Counted from the stretch's first letter, positions 15,443-25,221 are shown. The stretch is DNA of 64,000 nt from Enterococcus_D entomosocium (GCF_030441895.1 NZ_JARJAS010000020.1), one strand, 5' to 3'. Translations and numbers: made by a program. The notes: a model not told the origin generated them from the letters alone.

Positions 15443-17803
15443 ATGACAGAAACGATTAAAACAAAAATTATTCAGTTTCTCGAAGAAAGCCGCAAAAAAA
15501 GTTTTTCAATGGAAGAAATTGCTGAAGGTCTAGGACTTCAAAAAAGTACAGACTTTAAGAATCTTGTCCAGACAGTAGCGGCGATGGAACGAGAAGGCAG
15601 CGTGATTTTTAACAAAAAAGGCAAAGTGAAATTACCCATGAAACGAGTGTTTGTGGAAGGAACCTTCCGTGCCAACGAGCGGGGCTTCGGCTTTGTCACG
15701 TTGGATGAAGAAGAAGACGATATTTATATCCCTAAAGAAGCAACAGGCTATGCCATGGACGGCGATACCGTTGCTGTGGACATCGTGCACGTTGCGGATC
15801 CTTTCTCAGATCGTGGTGCAGAGGGGAAAGTCGTTGAGATCAAACAACGGGCCATCAGTCAGTTGGTCGGCGAGTTTACATTATTTGATGAAAAAGAGAT
15901 CGAAGAGTCGGATCTATATGGCGTTGTTCAGCCTAAAGATAAAAAACTAAGTGAATTAAAGGTGTTTATTGGTGCTCAAGGGATTCGACCTGTAGATGGG
16001 AGCATTGTGATCGTTGAAATCAGCCATTACCCAGAAAAAGGTTATTCGAAAAGCTTAGAGGGGTTGATCACGAAAGTTGTAGGACATAAAAACGATCCTG
16101 GAATGGATATATTATCGATCGTCGTGGCGAACGGGATTCCAACAAAATTCGAGGAAGAAACCTTAGCAGCGGCAGATGCAGTACCAGATACGATCGATCC
16201 TGCCGACTTTCCGGAACGGCGGGATTTACGAGATCAACAGATTGTAACAATCGATGGAGCGGATGCCAAAGATTTGGATGATGCGGTGACCGTAAAAGCA
16301 TTGCCTGACGGTAGCTTCTATTTGGGCGTGCATATCGCCGATGTTTCTTATTATGTGACCGAAAACAGCGCATTGGATAAAGAAGCGTTTGATCGGGGAA
16401 CGAGTGTCTATCTTACGGATCGTGTGATTCCGATGATCCCACAGCGTTTATCAAACGGGATCTGTTCGTTGAATCCGAATGTCCCAAGGTTGACTATGAG
16501 CTGTGAAATGTGGATCAACCAAGAGGGGATCGTCACGGATTACAATATTTTCCAAAGTATTATTCAAACAAGTGCCCGTATGACCTATCAGGCAGTCAAT
16601 CAAATTATTGAAGAGAATGATCCGAAAACCACCAAAGAGTATGCGGAACTAGTACCGATGTTTCATGATATGGGCGCCTTGCATCACGTGTTAGAAGCGA
16701 TGCGCATCAAACGTGGGGCAGTTTCTTTTGAAGACCGAGAAGCAAAAGTCTTGGTCGATGGAGAAGGACACCCGCAAGAAATCGTTCTACGAGCACGGGG
16801 CGTCGGCGAACGATTGATCGAATCATTCATGTTGGCAGCCAATGAAACCGTGGCGCGTCATTTCAATCAGAAGCATTTACCATTTATTTACCGGATCCAT
16901 GAGGAACCAAAAGAAGAGAAAATGCGCCGCTTCTTTGATTTTGCATCTGCTTTAGGGATCGTAGTCAAGCAGACCAATGGCTCGATCTCACCAAAACAAT
17001 TGCAAAAAGTTGTTGAAGATGTCGCAGATAAGCCAGAGGCAATGGTTGTCAATACGATGCTACTAAGAAGTATGCAACAAGCGAAGTATTCTGAAGAAAA
17101 CGTCGGTCACTATGGTTTGGCAGCGGAAGATTATACCCACTTCACGTCACCGATCCGTCGTTATCCCGACTTGATCGTGCATCGTTTGATTCGATCTTAC
17201 AGTGAAGATGTCTCAGAAGCCAACCAAAACAAATGGGCTGAAATCTTGCCGGACATCGCGCTGCACAGCTCCCAAATGGAACGACGAGCAGTCGATGCAG
17301 AAAGAGAAGTCGATGCGCTTAAAAAAGCTGAGTATATGGCCGATAAAGTAGGAGAAGAGTTTGACGGTATCATCAGTTCCGTCGTTAAGTTTGGTTTGTT
17401 TATTGAATTGCCTAACACGATTGAAGGGTTGATCCATATCAATAATCTGAAGCAAGATTACTTCCATTATTTGGAAAACCATCTGGCACTTGTGGGTGAA
17501 CGGACAGGCCTGACCTTTAAAATTGGTCAGAAAGTTCGCATCAAAGTCGTAAAGGCTGATCCAGAAACAAGAGAGATCGATTTCGAACTGGTAGCAGCAG
17601 AAGAAGTTGAAAAACTGCAAGCACCAAAAGCCAACAAACGTAACAACAATCAAAAAAATGAAGCTAGCCGCCGTGGAAAAAAACAACGAAACCCTGAGAA
17701 AAACCAAGGGAAACGCTTTGAGCAATCAGGCAAAGGCAAGCCGAAAAAAGCTGGCAAAGTGAAAAAGAAAAAACCTTTTTACAAAGGAATCAAGAAAAAA
17801 TAA
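15443..17803 (+). CDS. rnr: Ribonuclease R
   Basis: RNase R is a processive 3'-5' exoribonuclease that degrades structured RNA and takes part in trans-translation quality control with SmpB. The 786 residues contain an N-terminal winged helix (1-65), two cold-shock domains (about 70-220), the RNB catalytic domain with TIDGADAKDLDDAVTV (metal-binding Asp cluster near 272-280) and HFTSPIRRYPDLIVHR, an S1 domain (about 635-715), and a Lys-rich tail ending KKKKPFYKGIKKK. ATG 15443 has a moderate AAAGAGTGAG upstream. The smpB frame begins right after its stop. Confidence 0.97.
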   Translation: MTETIKTKIIQFLEESRKKSFSMEEIAEGLGLQKSTDFKNLVQTVAAMEREGSVIFNKKGKVKLPMKRVFVEGTFRANERGFGFVTLDEEEDDIYIPKEATGYAMDGDTVAVDIVHVADPFSDRGAEGKVVEIKQRAISQLVGEFTLFDEKEIEESDLYGVVQPKDKKLSELKVFIGAQGIRPVDGSIVIVEISHYPEKGYSKSLEGLITKVVGHKNDPGMDILSIVVANGIPTKFEEETLAAADAVPDTIDPADFPERRDLRDQQIVTIDGADAKDLDDAVTVKALPDGSFYLGVHIADVSYYVTENSALDKEAFDRGTSVYLTDRVIPMIPQRLSNGICSLNPNVPRLTMSCEMWINQEGIVTDYNIFQSIIQTSARMTYQAVNQIIEENDPKTTKEYAELVPMFHDMGALHHVLEAMRIKRGAVSFEDREAKVLVDGEGHPQEIVLRARGVGERLIESFMLAANETVARHFNQKHLPFIYRIHEEPKEEKMRRFFDFASALGIVVKQTNGSISPKQLQKVVEDVADKPEAMVVNTMLLRSMQQAKYSEENVGHYGLAAEDYTHFTSPIRRYPDLIVHRLIRSYSEDVSEANQNKWAEILPDIALHSSQMERRAVDAEREVDALKKAEYMADKVGEEFDGIISSVVKFGLFIELPNTIEGLIHINNLKQDYFHYLENHLALVGERTGLTFKIGQKVRIKVVKADPETREIDFELVAAEEVEKLQAPKANKRNNNQKNEASRRGKKQRNPEKNQGKRFEQSGKGKPKKAGKVKKKKPFYKGIKKK

Positions 17804-17818
17804 TTGGAGGGATGGCCC

Positions 17819-18277
17819 GTGCCTAAAGGAGAAGGGAAATTAATCGCCCAAAACAAAAAGGCCCGCCATGATTACACGATCCTCGATACGATCGAAGCGG
17901 GGATCGTCTTACAGGGAACCGAGATCAAGGCGATCCGTAACAGTCGGATCAATTTGAAAGACGGCTTTGTACGTATTCGTAACGGTGAGGCATTCTTAGT
18001 CAATGTGCATATCAGCCCTTACGAGCAAGGAAACATTTTTAATCATGATCCACTACGGACAAGAAAACTGTTACTGCATAAAAAGCAGATTGCTCGTCTG
18101 ATTGGCGAAACAAAAAATACCGGCATGACGATCGTTCCGTTAAAGGTGTATATCAAGGATGGTTATGCCAAAGTTTTGATTGGTTTAGCGAAAGGAAAAC
18201 GCGAATATGACAAGCGGGAATCCTTGAAACGCAAAGATCAAGAAAGACAAATTGACCGAGTTCTTAGAAATTTCTAA
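17819..18277 (+). CDS. smpB: tmRNA-binding protein SmpB
   Basis: SmpB binds tmRNA and brings it to stalled ribosomes. The 152-residue protein starts PKGEGKLIAQNKKARHDY and contains GTEIKAIR, NIFNHDP and LLIGLAKGKREYDKRESLK, the expected family signatures with the basic C-terminal tail. The start is GTG 17819 with TTGGAGGGA upstream; a TTG at 17804 coincides with that site. The tmRNA gene ssrA is not next to it: 18298-18570 is too short and lacks tmRNA ends. Confidence 0.96.
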   Translation: MPKGEGKLIAQNKKARHDYTILDTIEAGIVLQGTEIKAIRNSRINLKDGFVRIRNGEAFLVNVHISPYEQGNIFNHDPLRTRKLLLHKKQIARLIGETKNTGMTIVPLKVYIKDGYAKVLIGLAKGKREYDKRESLKRKDQERQIDRVLRNF

Positions 18278-18297
18278 TTTTCTAAGAACTTCTTTTA
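18260..18297 (+). terminator. smpB terminator overlapping the stop codon
   Basis: An 11-bp stem GTTCTTAGAAA/TTTCTAAGAAC (18260-18270 with 18279-18289) begins inside the last smpB codons and is followed by an interrupted T tract. Confidence 0.6.
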
Positions 18298-18465
18298 GAA
18301 TCCGATAGAGGTTATTGCTTTGAAAATCACGCTAAATTTGGTAGCATTTAAGGGAAAGCTGTTGATATAACAGGCTTTTTCTTCCACATAGCGACACGGG
18401 GATTTTTCATTTAATTTAGGATTTTTGGCATTGTGAGTTTTTTGTCTAATTTTCTTGAAAATGCT

Positions 18466-18494
18466 TTGAAATTTTCCATTCGTGGTGGTATGAT
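18466..18494 (+). promoter_or_regulatory. atp operon promoter
   Basis: TTGAAA (18466-18471), 17-base spacer, TATGAT (18489-18494); the transcript would carry a leader of about 70 bases with a small CCAGA/TCTGG hairpin (18528-18543). Confidence 0.65.
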
Positions 18495-18570
18495 ACCGAT
18501 TGTTATGAGAGGAAACGCATTGTAACACCAGATTTTTTTCTGGAGATGACAGGAAAAGAGGTGAGAAAGA

Positions 18571-19290
18571 TTGGAAGATAAATCGCTTATGTTTCATATC
18601 GGTCCTATATGGTTTGATGGAACTGTAGCTATGATGACAATCATTTCTTGTATTATTGTTTTTTTGGTGGTCTTTATTTGTACACGTAATCTGCAAATGA
18701 AACCGAAAGGGAAGCAGAACTTCATTGAATGGGTCATTGACTTTGTTCGTGGTATCGTAGCGGACAATCTACCAGGATCTCAAGTGAACAACTTTCATTT
18801 GCTCGGTGTAACAATGTTTCTTTTTGTGTTTGTGGCAAATGAGATCGGGTTAGTCACAAAAATTGTGACGACAGATGACATTACCTTGTGGAAAAGTCCG
18901 ACAGCAGACCCGTTTGTTACATTGACACTTGCACTTATGGTTATTTCCTTGACACATTTCTTTGGGATCAAGTCGTTGGGCTTCAAAAATTACTTGATCA
19001 ATTCGTACTTAAAACCGGTGGGGTTCTTATTGCCGCTAAAAATCATCGAAGAATTTACGAATGTCATCACGTTAGGCTTACGTTTATATGGGAATATATT
19101 CGCGGGAGAAGTGTTATTAGGATTGATTGCCAACATGTTTATTAGTCTTGGTTGGTGGTCATTGCCGATCGTGATGCCGCTAGAAATGATCTGGATTGGC
19201 TTCTCGCTCTTTATTGGAGCGATCCAAGCTTATGTATTTGTTACATTGACCATGGTATTTATGAGCCACAAAATCGTGGCAGAACATTAA
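18571..19290 (+). CDS. atpB: F1Fo ATP synthase subunit a
   Basis: Subunit a forms the proton half-channels against the c-ring. The 239-residue, multi-span protein has the essential Arg in the helix EFTNVITLGLRLYGNIFAGE and the C-terminal IGAIQAYVFVTLTMVF. The start is TTG 18571, seven bases after AGAGGTG; the next ATG (18589) has no ribosome binding site. It is the first gene of atpBEFHAGDC; no atpI is visible upstream. In enterococci this enzyme mainly pumps protons out at the cost of ATP for pH homeostasis. Confidence 0.96.
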   Translation: MEDKSLMFHIGPIWFDGTVAMMTIISCIIVFLVVFICTRNLQMKPKGKQNFIEWVIDFVRGIVADNLPGSQVNNFHLLGVTMFLFVFVANEIGLVTKIVTTDDITLWKSPTADPFVTLTLALMVISLTHFFGIKSLGFKNYLINSYLKPVGFLLPLKIIEEFTNVITLGLRLYGNIFAGEVLLGLIANMFISLGWWSLPIVMPLEMIWIGFSLFIGAIQAYVFVTLTMVFMSHKIVAEH

Positions 19291-19322
19291 TCGAATCGAC
19301 ATACAATTAGGAGGAAAAAAGA

Positions 19323-19535
19323 ATGAACTTTATTGGAGCAGGATTAGCAATTATCGGAGCAGCAATTGGTGCAGGGTATGGTAACGGACAAGTAATCGCA
19401 AAAACGATCGAATCAATGGCACGCCAACCTGAAATGTCAGGTCAACTACGTTCAACAATGTTTATCGGGGTAGCGTTAGTCGAAGCTGTACCGATTCTAG
19501 GGGTAGTTATCGCGCTGTTATTAGTCTTCCGATAA
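19323..19535 (+). CDS. atpE: F1Fo ATP synthase subunit c
   Basis: The 70-residue c subunit is two membrane helices joined by the polar loop ARQPE. The proton-carrying carboxylate is Glu in VALVEAVPIL (about residue 54), the H+-type arrangement without an evident Na+ motif. ATTAGGAGG precedes ATG 19323. A terminator-like hairpin follows before atpF, fitting the need for many c subunits per complex. Confidence 0.97.
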   Translation: MNFIGAGLAIIGAAIGAGYGNGQVIAKTIESMARQPEMSGQLRSTMFIGVALVEAVPILGVVIALLLVFR

Positions 19536-19545
19536 GACAAGCACG

Positions 19546-19586
19546 AAAAGGCAGAAACGAACAATTGCACTCGTTTTTGCTTTTTT
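19546..19586 (+). terminator. Terminator-like hairpin between atpE and atpF
   Basis: GCAGAAACGA/TCGTTTTTGC arms (about 19550-19560 with 19571-19580) followed by six T. It probably stops part of the transcripts, enriching atpB-atpE mRNA. Confidence 0.65.
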
Positions 19587-19623
19587 CTAATGAAACAATG
19601 ACTTTCAGAAAGGAAGAATCGTT

Positions 19624-20148
19624 ATGCTAAATCAGTTGGTTATAGCGGAAGTTCAAAATCCAATGCTTGGCAATATTATCGTTGTCAGCGGATCAATTCT
19701 TCTTTTGCTATTCTTATTGAAACATTTTGCATGGGATGCCATCAGCAGCATGATGCAAAAACGGGAAGATAAAATCGCCAATGATTTGGATTCAGCGGAA
19801 CAATCACGCTTGAATGCAGCAAAATTAGAAAAAGAACGCCAAGAAAAATTGGCACGTTCTCATTCTGAAGCTGCGGAGATCATCAAGAGCGCCAAAGATA
19901 GCGGGGAATTGAGTCGGCAAAATATTTTGAGCGAGACCAAAGAAGAAGTGGCTCGTTTGAAAGAAAAAGCAAACTCAGATATCACCCTTGAAAAAGAAAC
20001 TGCGTTAAAAGAAGTGAAAGATGATGTTGCAGAACTTTCGCTTCAAATCGCAGAAAAAATCTTAGGCCGCGAATTGACTCCCGAAAATCATGAATCCCTA
20101 ATCAATCAATATATCGAAGGATTGGGTTCAGTTAATGAAACTCGATAA
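19624..20148 (+). CDS. atpF: F1Fo ATP synthase subunit b
   Basis: Subunit b is the peripheral stalk. The 174 residues comprise an N-terminal span (about 15-35, NIIVVSGSILLLLFLLKHF) and a long, charged coiled coil (from about 45 to 140) that dimerises and contacts delta. AGAAAGGAAG precedes ATG 19624. The 3' end overlaps atpH by 14 bases, implying translational coupling. Confidence 0.95.
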   Translation: MLNQLVIAEVQNPMLGNIIVVSGSILLLLFLLKHFAWDAISSMMQKREDKIANDLDSAEQSRLNAAKLEKERQEKLARSHSEAAEIIKSAKDSGELSRQNILSETKEEVARLKEKANSDITLEKETALKEVKDDVAELSLQIAEKILGRELTPENHESLINQYIEGLGSVNETR

Positions 20149-20677
20149 ATTCACAGTGGGAAAACGTTATGGAAAAGCGTTGTTCGAATTGGCGATGGAA
20201 GAACAGCGCTTGACAGAAGTTTACCAAGAATTATTGACCTTGCGTCAGATTTATCAGGAAATTCCAACATTCGGCCAAATCGTGACCGATAACCGTTTGG
20301 ATCTTCATGAGAAAAGACAATTAGTCGATCAATTGCTGAAGGGCTTTGAAGGTTTAGTCAGAAATTTCTTGGAGATCGTTTACGAATATGATCGCATGGA
20401 TGATTTATTGCTGATCATTGATGAATACGAACGTCGTTACGATGAATATCAAGGTCTTGTTCTCGGAACGATCACAACGGCTGTTGCTTTGTCAGCAGAA
20501 CAAAAAAGCAAAATCGAAAAGCAAATCGCCGATAAGCTTGGGTACAAGCAGGCACAATTGAAAGAAACGATCGATCCAACGATTTTAGGCGGTGTCATCG
20601 TTGAAGCAAATCATCAAGTGATCGACGGTAGTATTAAGAGTCAACTGGATTATCTGCGACAAAAAATCGGCAGATAA
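20135..20677 (+). CDS. atpH: F1Fo ATP synthase subunit delta
   Basis: Delta joins the b stalk to the top of F1. The 180-residue protein shows the family pattern: an N-terminal helical domain with GKRYGKALFELA and a C-terminal segment with DPTILGGVIVEANHQVIDGSIKSQL. The start lies within the end of atpF, and GGATTGGG is the available ribosome binding site. Confidence 0.95.
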   Translation: MKLDKFTVGKRYGKALFELAMEEQRLTEVYQELLTLRQIYQEIPTFGQIVTDNRLDLHEKRQLVDQLLKGFEGLVRNFLEIVYEYDRMDDLLLIIDEYERRYDEYQGLVLGTITTAVALSAEQKSKIEKQIADKLGYKQAQLKETIDPTILGGVIVEANHQVIDGSIKSQLDYLRQKIGR

Positions 20678-20700
20678 ACAAGAGATAAGAGGTGAATCGG

Positions 20701-22257
20701 ATGGCCATCAAAGCAGAAGAAATTAGTGCCTTGATCAAAGAGCAAATTAAAAATTATCAGAACGAACTTTCTGTAGAAGAAATCGGTACTGTCACATATG
20801 TTGGGGACGGGATCGCCCGCGCCCACGGTTTAGAAAATGCCATGAGTGGAGAACTGCTTGAGTTTTCAAACGGTTCTTATGGGATGGCACAAAACTTAGA
20901 GTCAAACGATGTCGGAATCATCATCCTAGGTGATTTTGAAACCATTCGTGAAGGGGACAAAGTAAAACGAACCGGTAAAATCATGGAAGTTCCTGTCGGC
21001 GATGCATTAATTGGCCGGGTAGTAAATCCATTAGGGCAACCAATCGATGGTTTAGGTCCGATCGAAACAGATAAATCACGCCCAGTCGAAGCAGCTGCAC
21101 CAGGTGTTATGCAACGGAAATCCGTTTCGGAACCAATGCAAACAGGGTTGAAAGCTATTGATGCTTTAGTACCAATCGGTCGTGGCCAACGGGAATTAGT
21201 CATCGGTGACCGGAAAACCGGAAAAACAACGATCGCTATTGATGCGATCATCAACCAAAAAGGGCAAGACATGATCTGTATTTATGTCGCAATTGGCCAA
21301 AAAGATTCAACTGTTCGTGCACAAGTGGAAACATTGCGTCGTTACGGGGCCCTTGATTACACGATCGTGGTCTCAGCAGGTGCTTCACAACCAGCACCAC
21401 TGCTTTATATCGCACCTTATGCGGGGGCTGCGATGGGGGAAGAATTCATGTATAACGGCAAACATGTTTTGATCGTCTTTGATGACTTATCAAAACAAGC
21501 GGTCGCTTATCGTGAACTTTCTCTACTTCTGCGTCGTCCGCCAGGTCGTGAAGCATACCCAGGGGATGTCTTCTACTTGCATTCTCGTTTATTGGAACGT
21601 GCAGCGAAATTAAGTGATGAACTAGGTGGTGGATCGATGACGGCATTGCCGTTTGTTGAAACACAAGCAGGGGATATTTCAGCCTATATCCCAACCAACG
21701 TGATTTCTATCACAGATGGACAAATTTTCTTAGAAAACGACCTTTTCTATTCTGGTGTTCGTCCTGCCGTAGCGGCTGGATTATCCGTTTCACGGGTTGG
21801 TGGTTCTGCGCAGATCAAAGCAATGAAAAAAGTTGCCGGTACCTTGCGTTTGGACTTGGCTAGCTATCGCGAACTAGAGGCCTTTACGCAGTTTGGGTCT
21901 GATCTAGATGCTGCAACACAAGCCAAATTAAACCGCGGTCGTCGAACCGTTGAAATCTTGAAGCAAAAACTGCATGAACCACTGGCAGTAGAAAAACAAG
22001 TCGTGATTCTTTATGCCTTGACGCATGGATTCATTGATAGTGTACCAGTCAATAAACTATTGGACTTTGAAGCAGAATTATTTGAATATATCGAAGCAAA
22101 TGCAGCGACGATTTTTGAAACCATTCGGACAACGAAAGACTTGCCAGAAGAAAGCTTGTTAGATGACACCATTAAAGCATTCAAAGATATTTTCATGGCA
22201 TCCAACGGTTCTCGGGTGACACCCCAAGATAAAATATCGACAATGCAAAACGCATAA
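20701..22257 (+). CDS. atpA: F1Fo ATP synthase subunit alpha
   Basis: Alpha is the non-catalytic nucleotide-binding subunit of the hexamer. The 518-residue protein has a beta-barrel N-terminus, Walker A GDRKTGKTTIAID, Walker B VLIVFDDLSK and the signature PAVAAGLSVSRVGG. AGAGGTGAATCGG precedes ATG 20701; a GTG at 20692 lies in the ribosome binding site and is rejected. Confidence 0.98.
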   Translation: MAIKAEEISALIKEQIKNYQNELSVEEIGTVTYVGDGIARAHGLENAMSGELLEFSNGSYGMAQNLESNDVGIIILGDFETIREGDKVKRTGKIMEVPVGDALIGRVVNPLGQPIDGLGPIETDKSRPVEAAAPGVMQRKSVSEPMQTGLKAIDALVPIGRGQRELVIGDRKTGKTTIAIDAIINQKGQDMICIYVAIGQKDSTVRAQVETLRRYGALDYTIVVSAGASQPAPLLYIAPYAGAAMGEEFMYNGKHVLIVFDDLSKQAVAYRELSLLLRRPPGREAYPGDVFYLHSRLLERAAKLSDELGGGSMTALPFVETQAGDISAYIPTNVISITDGQIFLENDLFYSGVRPAVAAGLSVSRVGGSAQIKAMKKVAGTLRLDLASYRELEAFTQFGSDLDAATQAKLNRGRRTVEILKQKLHEPLAVEKQVVILYALTHGFIDSVPVNKLLDFEAELFEYIEANAATIFETIRTTKDLPEESLLDDTIKAFKDIFMASNGSRVTPQDKISTMQNA

Positions 22258-22273
22258 AAAGAGGTGAGAGAAA

Positions 22274-23176
22274 ATGGCTGCTTCATTAAATGAAATCAAG
22301 CAACGAATTGCCTCAACAAAAAAAACCAGCCAAATCACAAAGGCCATGCAAATGGTTTCAGCTGCAAAATTAACAAAATCTGAAGCTCATTCGAAACAGT
22401 TTCAAGTGTATGCCAACAAAGTACGTGAAATCGTTACGCATTTAACTGCGCAGCAGCTTTCCGATCTTGCAGGTTCTGGTCCAAAAGATGGTGTGAACTA
22501 TAACAGTATGTTGGTTAGTCGTCCGGTCAAACGCACAGGCTACATCGTCATCACTTCTGATGGCGGTCTAGTGGGCGGCTACAATAGTTCCATCTTGAAG
22601 CAAATGATGACCATGCTGGATGAAGACCATGCAAAAGAAGAAGAGTATGTCATGATTGCCATTGGTGCAACTGGCGCTGACTTTTTCAAAGCACGGGGCA
22701 TCAATTTGGCGTACGAGCTAAGAAACCTTTCGGATCAACCAAGCTTTGACGAGGTGCGTAAAATCGTAACATTGGCGACAACGATGTACCAAAACGAAGT
22801 CTTCGATGAATTATATGTGTGTTATAACCATCACATCAACTCATTGACTAGCCAATTTCGTGTGGAGAAAATGTTGCCGATTTCCGATCTAGATCCTGAA
22901 GAAGCCGAAAGTTATGAACAAGAATACTTGTTTGAACCTTCCAGAGAAGCAATTTTGAATCAATTACTGCCTCAATACGCTGAAAGCTTGATTTATGGTG
23001 CGATTGTTGACGCAAAAACAGCCGAGCATGCTGCCGGAATGACAGCGATGAAAACAGCAACAGATAATGCCAAAAATATTATTGGGGACTTGACGATCTC
23101 TTATAACCGAGCGCGCCAAGGAGCGATCACCCAAGAAATTACTGAAATTGTGGCGGGGGCATCCGCGTTAGAATAG
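22274..23176 (+). CDS. atpG: F1Fo ATP synthase subunit gamma
   Basis: Gamma is the rotating central shaft. The 300 residues begin AASLNEIKQRIASTKKTSQITKAMQMVSAAK and end in the matching C-terminal helix with YNRARQGAITQEITEIVAGASAL, the two helices of the coiled coil. TSDGGLVGGYNS lies in the central Rossmann-like domain. GAGGTGAGAG precedes ATG 22274. Confidence 0.98.
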   Translation: MAASLNEIKQRIASTKKTSQITKAMQMVSAAKLTKSEAHSKQFQVYANKVREIVTHLTAQQLSDLAGSGPKDGVNYNSMLVSRPVKRTGYIVITSDGGLVGGYNSSILKQMMTMLDEDHAKEEEYVMIAIGATGADFFKARGINLAYELRNLSDQPSFDEVRKIVTLATTMYQNEVFDELYVCYNHHINSLTSQFRVEKMLPISDLDPEEAESYEQEYLFEPSREAILNQLLPQYAESLIYGAIVDAKTAEHAAGMTAMKTATDNAKNIIGDLTISYNRARQGAITQEITEIVAGASALE

Positions 23177-23202
23177 TTTCAAGAACGAATGGAGGAATAC
23201 GA

Positions 23203-24609
23203 ATGAGTTCAGGCAAGATTGTTCAAGTCATTGGTCCCGTTGTTGACGTGGAATTCTCTCTAGACCAATCATTACCAGATATCAACAATGCGTTGATTGT
23301 TTACAAAAAAGATGAGCAGAAAACAAAAGTTGTGTTAGAAGCTGCCTTAGAACTTGGCGACGGCGTTATCCGTACGATTGCCATGGAATCAACAGATGGC
23401 TTACAACGAGGAATGGAAGTAATCGATACAGGCGCCTCCATTTCTGTTCCAGTTGGGACAGAAACCTTAGGACGGGTGTTTAATGTCTTAGGGGACACTA
23501 TCGATTTAGAAGCACCGTTTCCTGAAGAAGCACCCCGCAGTGGGATCCACAAAAAAGCTCCTGACTTTGATGAATTGTCAACAAGTACCGAGATCCTTGA
23601 GACTGGGATCAAAGTTATCGACTTATTAGCCCCTTATTTAAAAGGGGGGAAAGTTGGTCTTTTCGGTGGTGCCGGTGTTGGTAAAACTGTCTTGATCCAA
23701 GAACTGATCCACAACATTGCCCAAGAGCATGGGGGGATCTCTGTCTTCACAGGTGTTGGTGAACGGACACGTGAAGGAAACGACCTTTATAATGAAATGA
23801 AAGAATCTGGCGTTATCGAAAAAACAGCCATGGTGTTTGGACAAATGAACGAACCACCAGGTGCCCGGATGCGGGTTGCCTTGACTGGGTTGACCTTAGC
23901 GGAGTACTTCCGCGATGTAGAAGGACAAGACGTGCTCTTGTTTATCGATAATATCTTCCGATTTACTCAAGCTGGTTCTGAAGTATCTGCCTTACTAGGT
24001 CGGATGCCTTCTGCCGTTGGATATCAACCGACACTAGCAACCGAAATGGGACAATTGCAAGAACGGATCACTTCAACAAAAAAAGGATCGGTTACTTCTA
24101 TTCAAGCAATCTATGTTCCTGCCGATGACTACACGGACCCGGCACCAGCGACTGCTTTTGCCCATTTAGATGCAACAACCAACTTGGAACGTAAATTGAC
24201 TGAACAAGGGATCTATCCAGCTGTTGATCCGCTAGCTTCTTCTTCTAGTGCGTTAGCACCTGAAATCGTTGGTGAAAAACACTATGAAGTAGCGACTGAA
24301 GTACAGCATGCGTTGCAACGTTATCGCGAACTACAAGACATCATCGCTATCTTAGGGATGGATGAGTTGTCTGATGAAGAAAAAACGTTAGTGGCTCGTG
24401 CGCGTCGGATCCAATTCTTCTTGTCGCAAAACTTCCACGTAGCGGAACAGTTTACTGGACAACCTGGTTCTTATGTACCAGTTGAAGAAACGATCAAAGG
24501 CTTTGCTGAGATTCTTGAAGGAAAATATGATGATCTTCCAGAAGAAGCCTTCCGTAGTGTAGGACGAATTGAAGACGTCATTGAAAAAGCGAAAAAAATT
24601 GGCTATTAA
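23203..24609 (+). CDS. atpD: F1Fo ATP synthase subunit beta
   Basis: Beta carries the catalytic sites. The 468-residue protein has Walker A GGAGVGKTVLIQEL, the catalytic Glu in TGVGERTREGNDLY, Walker B DVLLFIDNIFRFTQAGSEVSALLGR with the DELSD segment DELSDEEK near the C-terminus, which contacts gamma and epsilon. ATGGAGGAA precedes ATG 23203. Confidence 0.98.
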   Translation: MSSGKIVQVIGPVVDVEFSLDQSLPDINNALIVYKKDEQKTKVVLEAALELGDGVIRTIAMESTDGLQRGMEVIDTGASISVPVGTETLGRVFNVLGDTIDLEAPFPEEAPRSGIHKKAPDFDELSTSTEILETGIKVIDLLAPYLKGGKVGLFGGAGVGKTVLIQELIHNIAQEHGGISVFTGVGERTREGNDLYNEMKESGVIEKTAMVFGQMNEPPGARMRVALTGLTLAEYFRDVEGQDVLLFIDNIFRFTQAGSEVSALLGRMPSAVGYQPTLATEMGQLQERITSTKKGSVTSIQAIYVPADDYTDPAPATAFAHLDATTNLERKLTEQGIYPAVDPLASSSSALAPEIVGEKHYEVATEVQHALQRYRELQDIIAILGMDELSDEEKTLVARARRIQFFLSQNFHVAEQFTGQPGSYVPVEETIKGFAEILEGKYDDLPEEAFRSVGRIEDVIEKAKKIGY

Positions 24610-24640
24610 TTAACCAGCCTTGAAGAAAGAGGGGAACCTC

Positions 24641-25063
24641 ATGGATCAATTTTTAACAGTCAATGTGGTGACACCTGCTGGTTTGGTTTACGATCATCAC
24701 GCGAAAATCGTGGTTGCACGTACGACAGATGGTGAGATCGGTATTTTGCCGCATCATGCCCCAATCATCGTTCCTTTGACGATTGATGAAGTCCGGGTCA
24801 AACGGATCGATTCAGATACTCACGTCGACTGGGTCGCCGTTAATGGCGGTATCCTTGAAGTGCGGGACAATGTTGTCTCCATCGTAGCCGATAGTGCGGA
24901 ACGTGATCGTGATATCGACGTTTCACGGGCAGAAAGAGCAAAACAACGTGCAGAACGTCAAATCGAAGAGGCCAAACAAGTCGAAGATATCGACCAGCTT
25001 CGTCGCGCAACGGTTGCTTTGCACCGCGCCATTAATCGAATCAACGTGTCAAAACATTCCTAA
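24641..25063 (+). CDS. atpC: F1Fo ATP synthase subunit epsilon
   Basis: Epsilon couples rotation to catalysis and can inhibit hydrolysis. The 140 residues form the N-terminal beta sandwich (VVTPAGLVYD, GEIGILPHHAP) and the C-terminal helical hairpin with alternating Arg/Glu/Lys. AGAGGGGAACC precedes ATG 24641; an upstream ATG at 24620 is less well placed. Last gene of the atp operon. Confidence 0.96.
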   Translation: MDQFLTVNVVTPAGLVYDHHAKIVVARTTDGEIGILPHHAPIIVPLTIDEVRVKRIDSDTHVDWVAVNGGILEVRDNVVSIVADSAERDRDIDVSRAERAKQRAERQIEEAKQVEDIDQLRRATVALHRAINRINVSKHS

Positions 25064-25097
25064 AAAAACAAGGGCATCTTGCCTTTGTTTTTTTTTA
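25062..25097 (+). terminator. atp operon terminator
   Basis: ACAAGGGCA/TGCCTTTGT stem with a TCT loop and a nine-base T tract, directly after the atpC stop. Confidence 0.9.
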
Positions 25098-25178
25098 TTC
25101 GAGAAAACGTTTTAAAAACTTTTTAAAGTCTTTTCATGAAGGTTTCAAGAAAGATTATTTTTTATCTTGACATCTTTG

Positions 25179-25187
25179 TGGTATGAT
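25179..25187 (+). promoter_or_regulatory. Extended -10 promoter for the DUF1146 gene
   Basis: TGG-TATGAT (25179-25187) is an extended -10 element; no good -35 lies at the right distance. It is 35 bases upstream of the start codon. Confidence 0.45.
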
Positions 25188-25221
25188 AGGAATGTTCAAT
25201 TATGAAAAAGGAGCAGGAAGT

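Noticed and set aside
18298..18570. tmRNA gene next to smpB
   Set aside because: The gap is too short and lacks tRNA-like ends or a tag reading frame.
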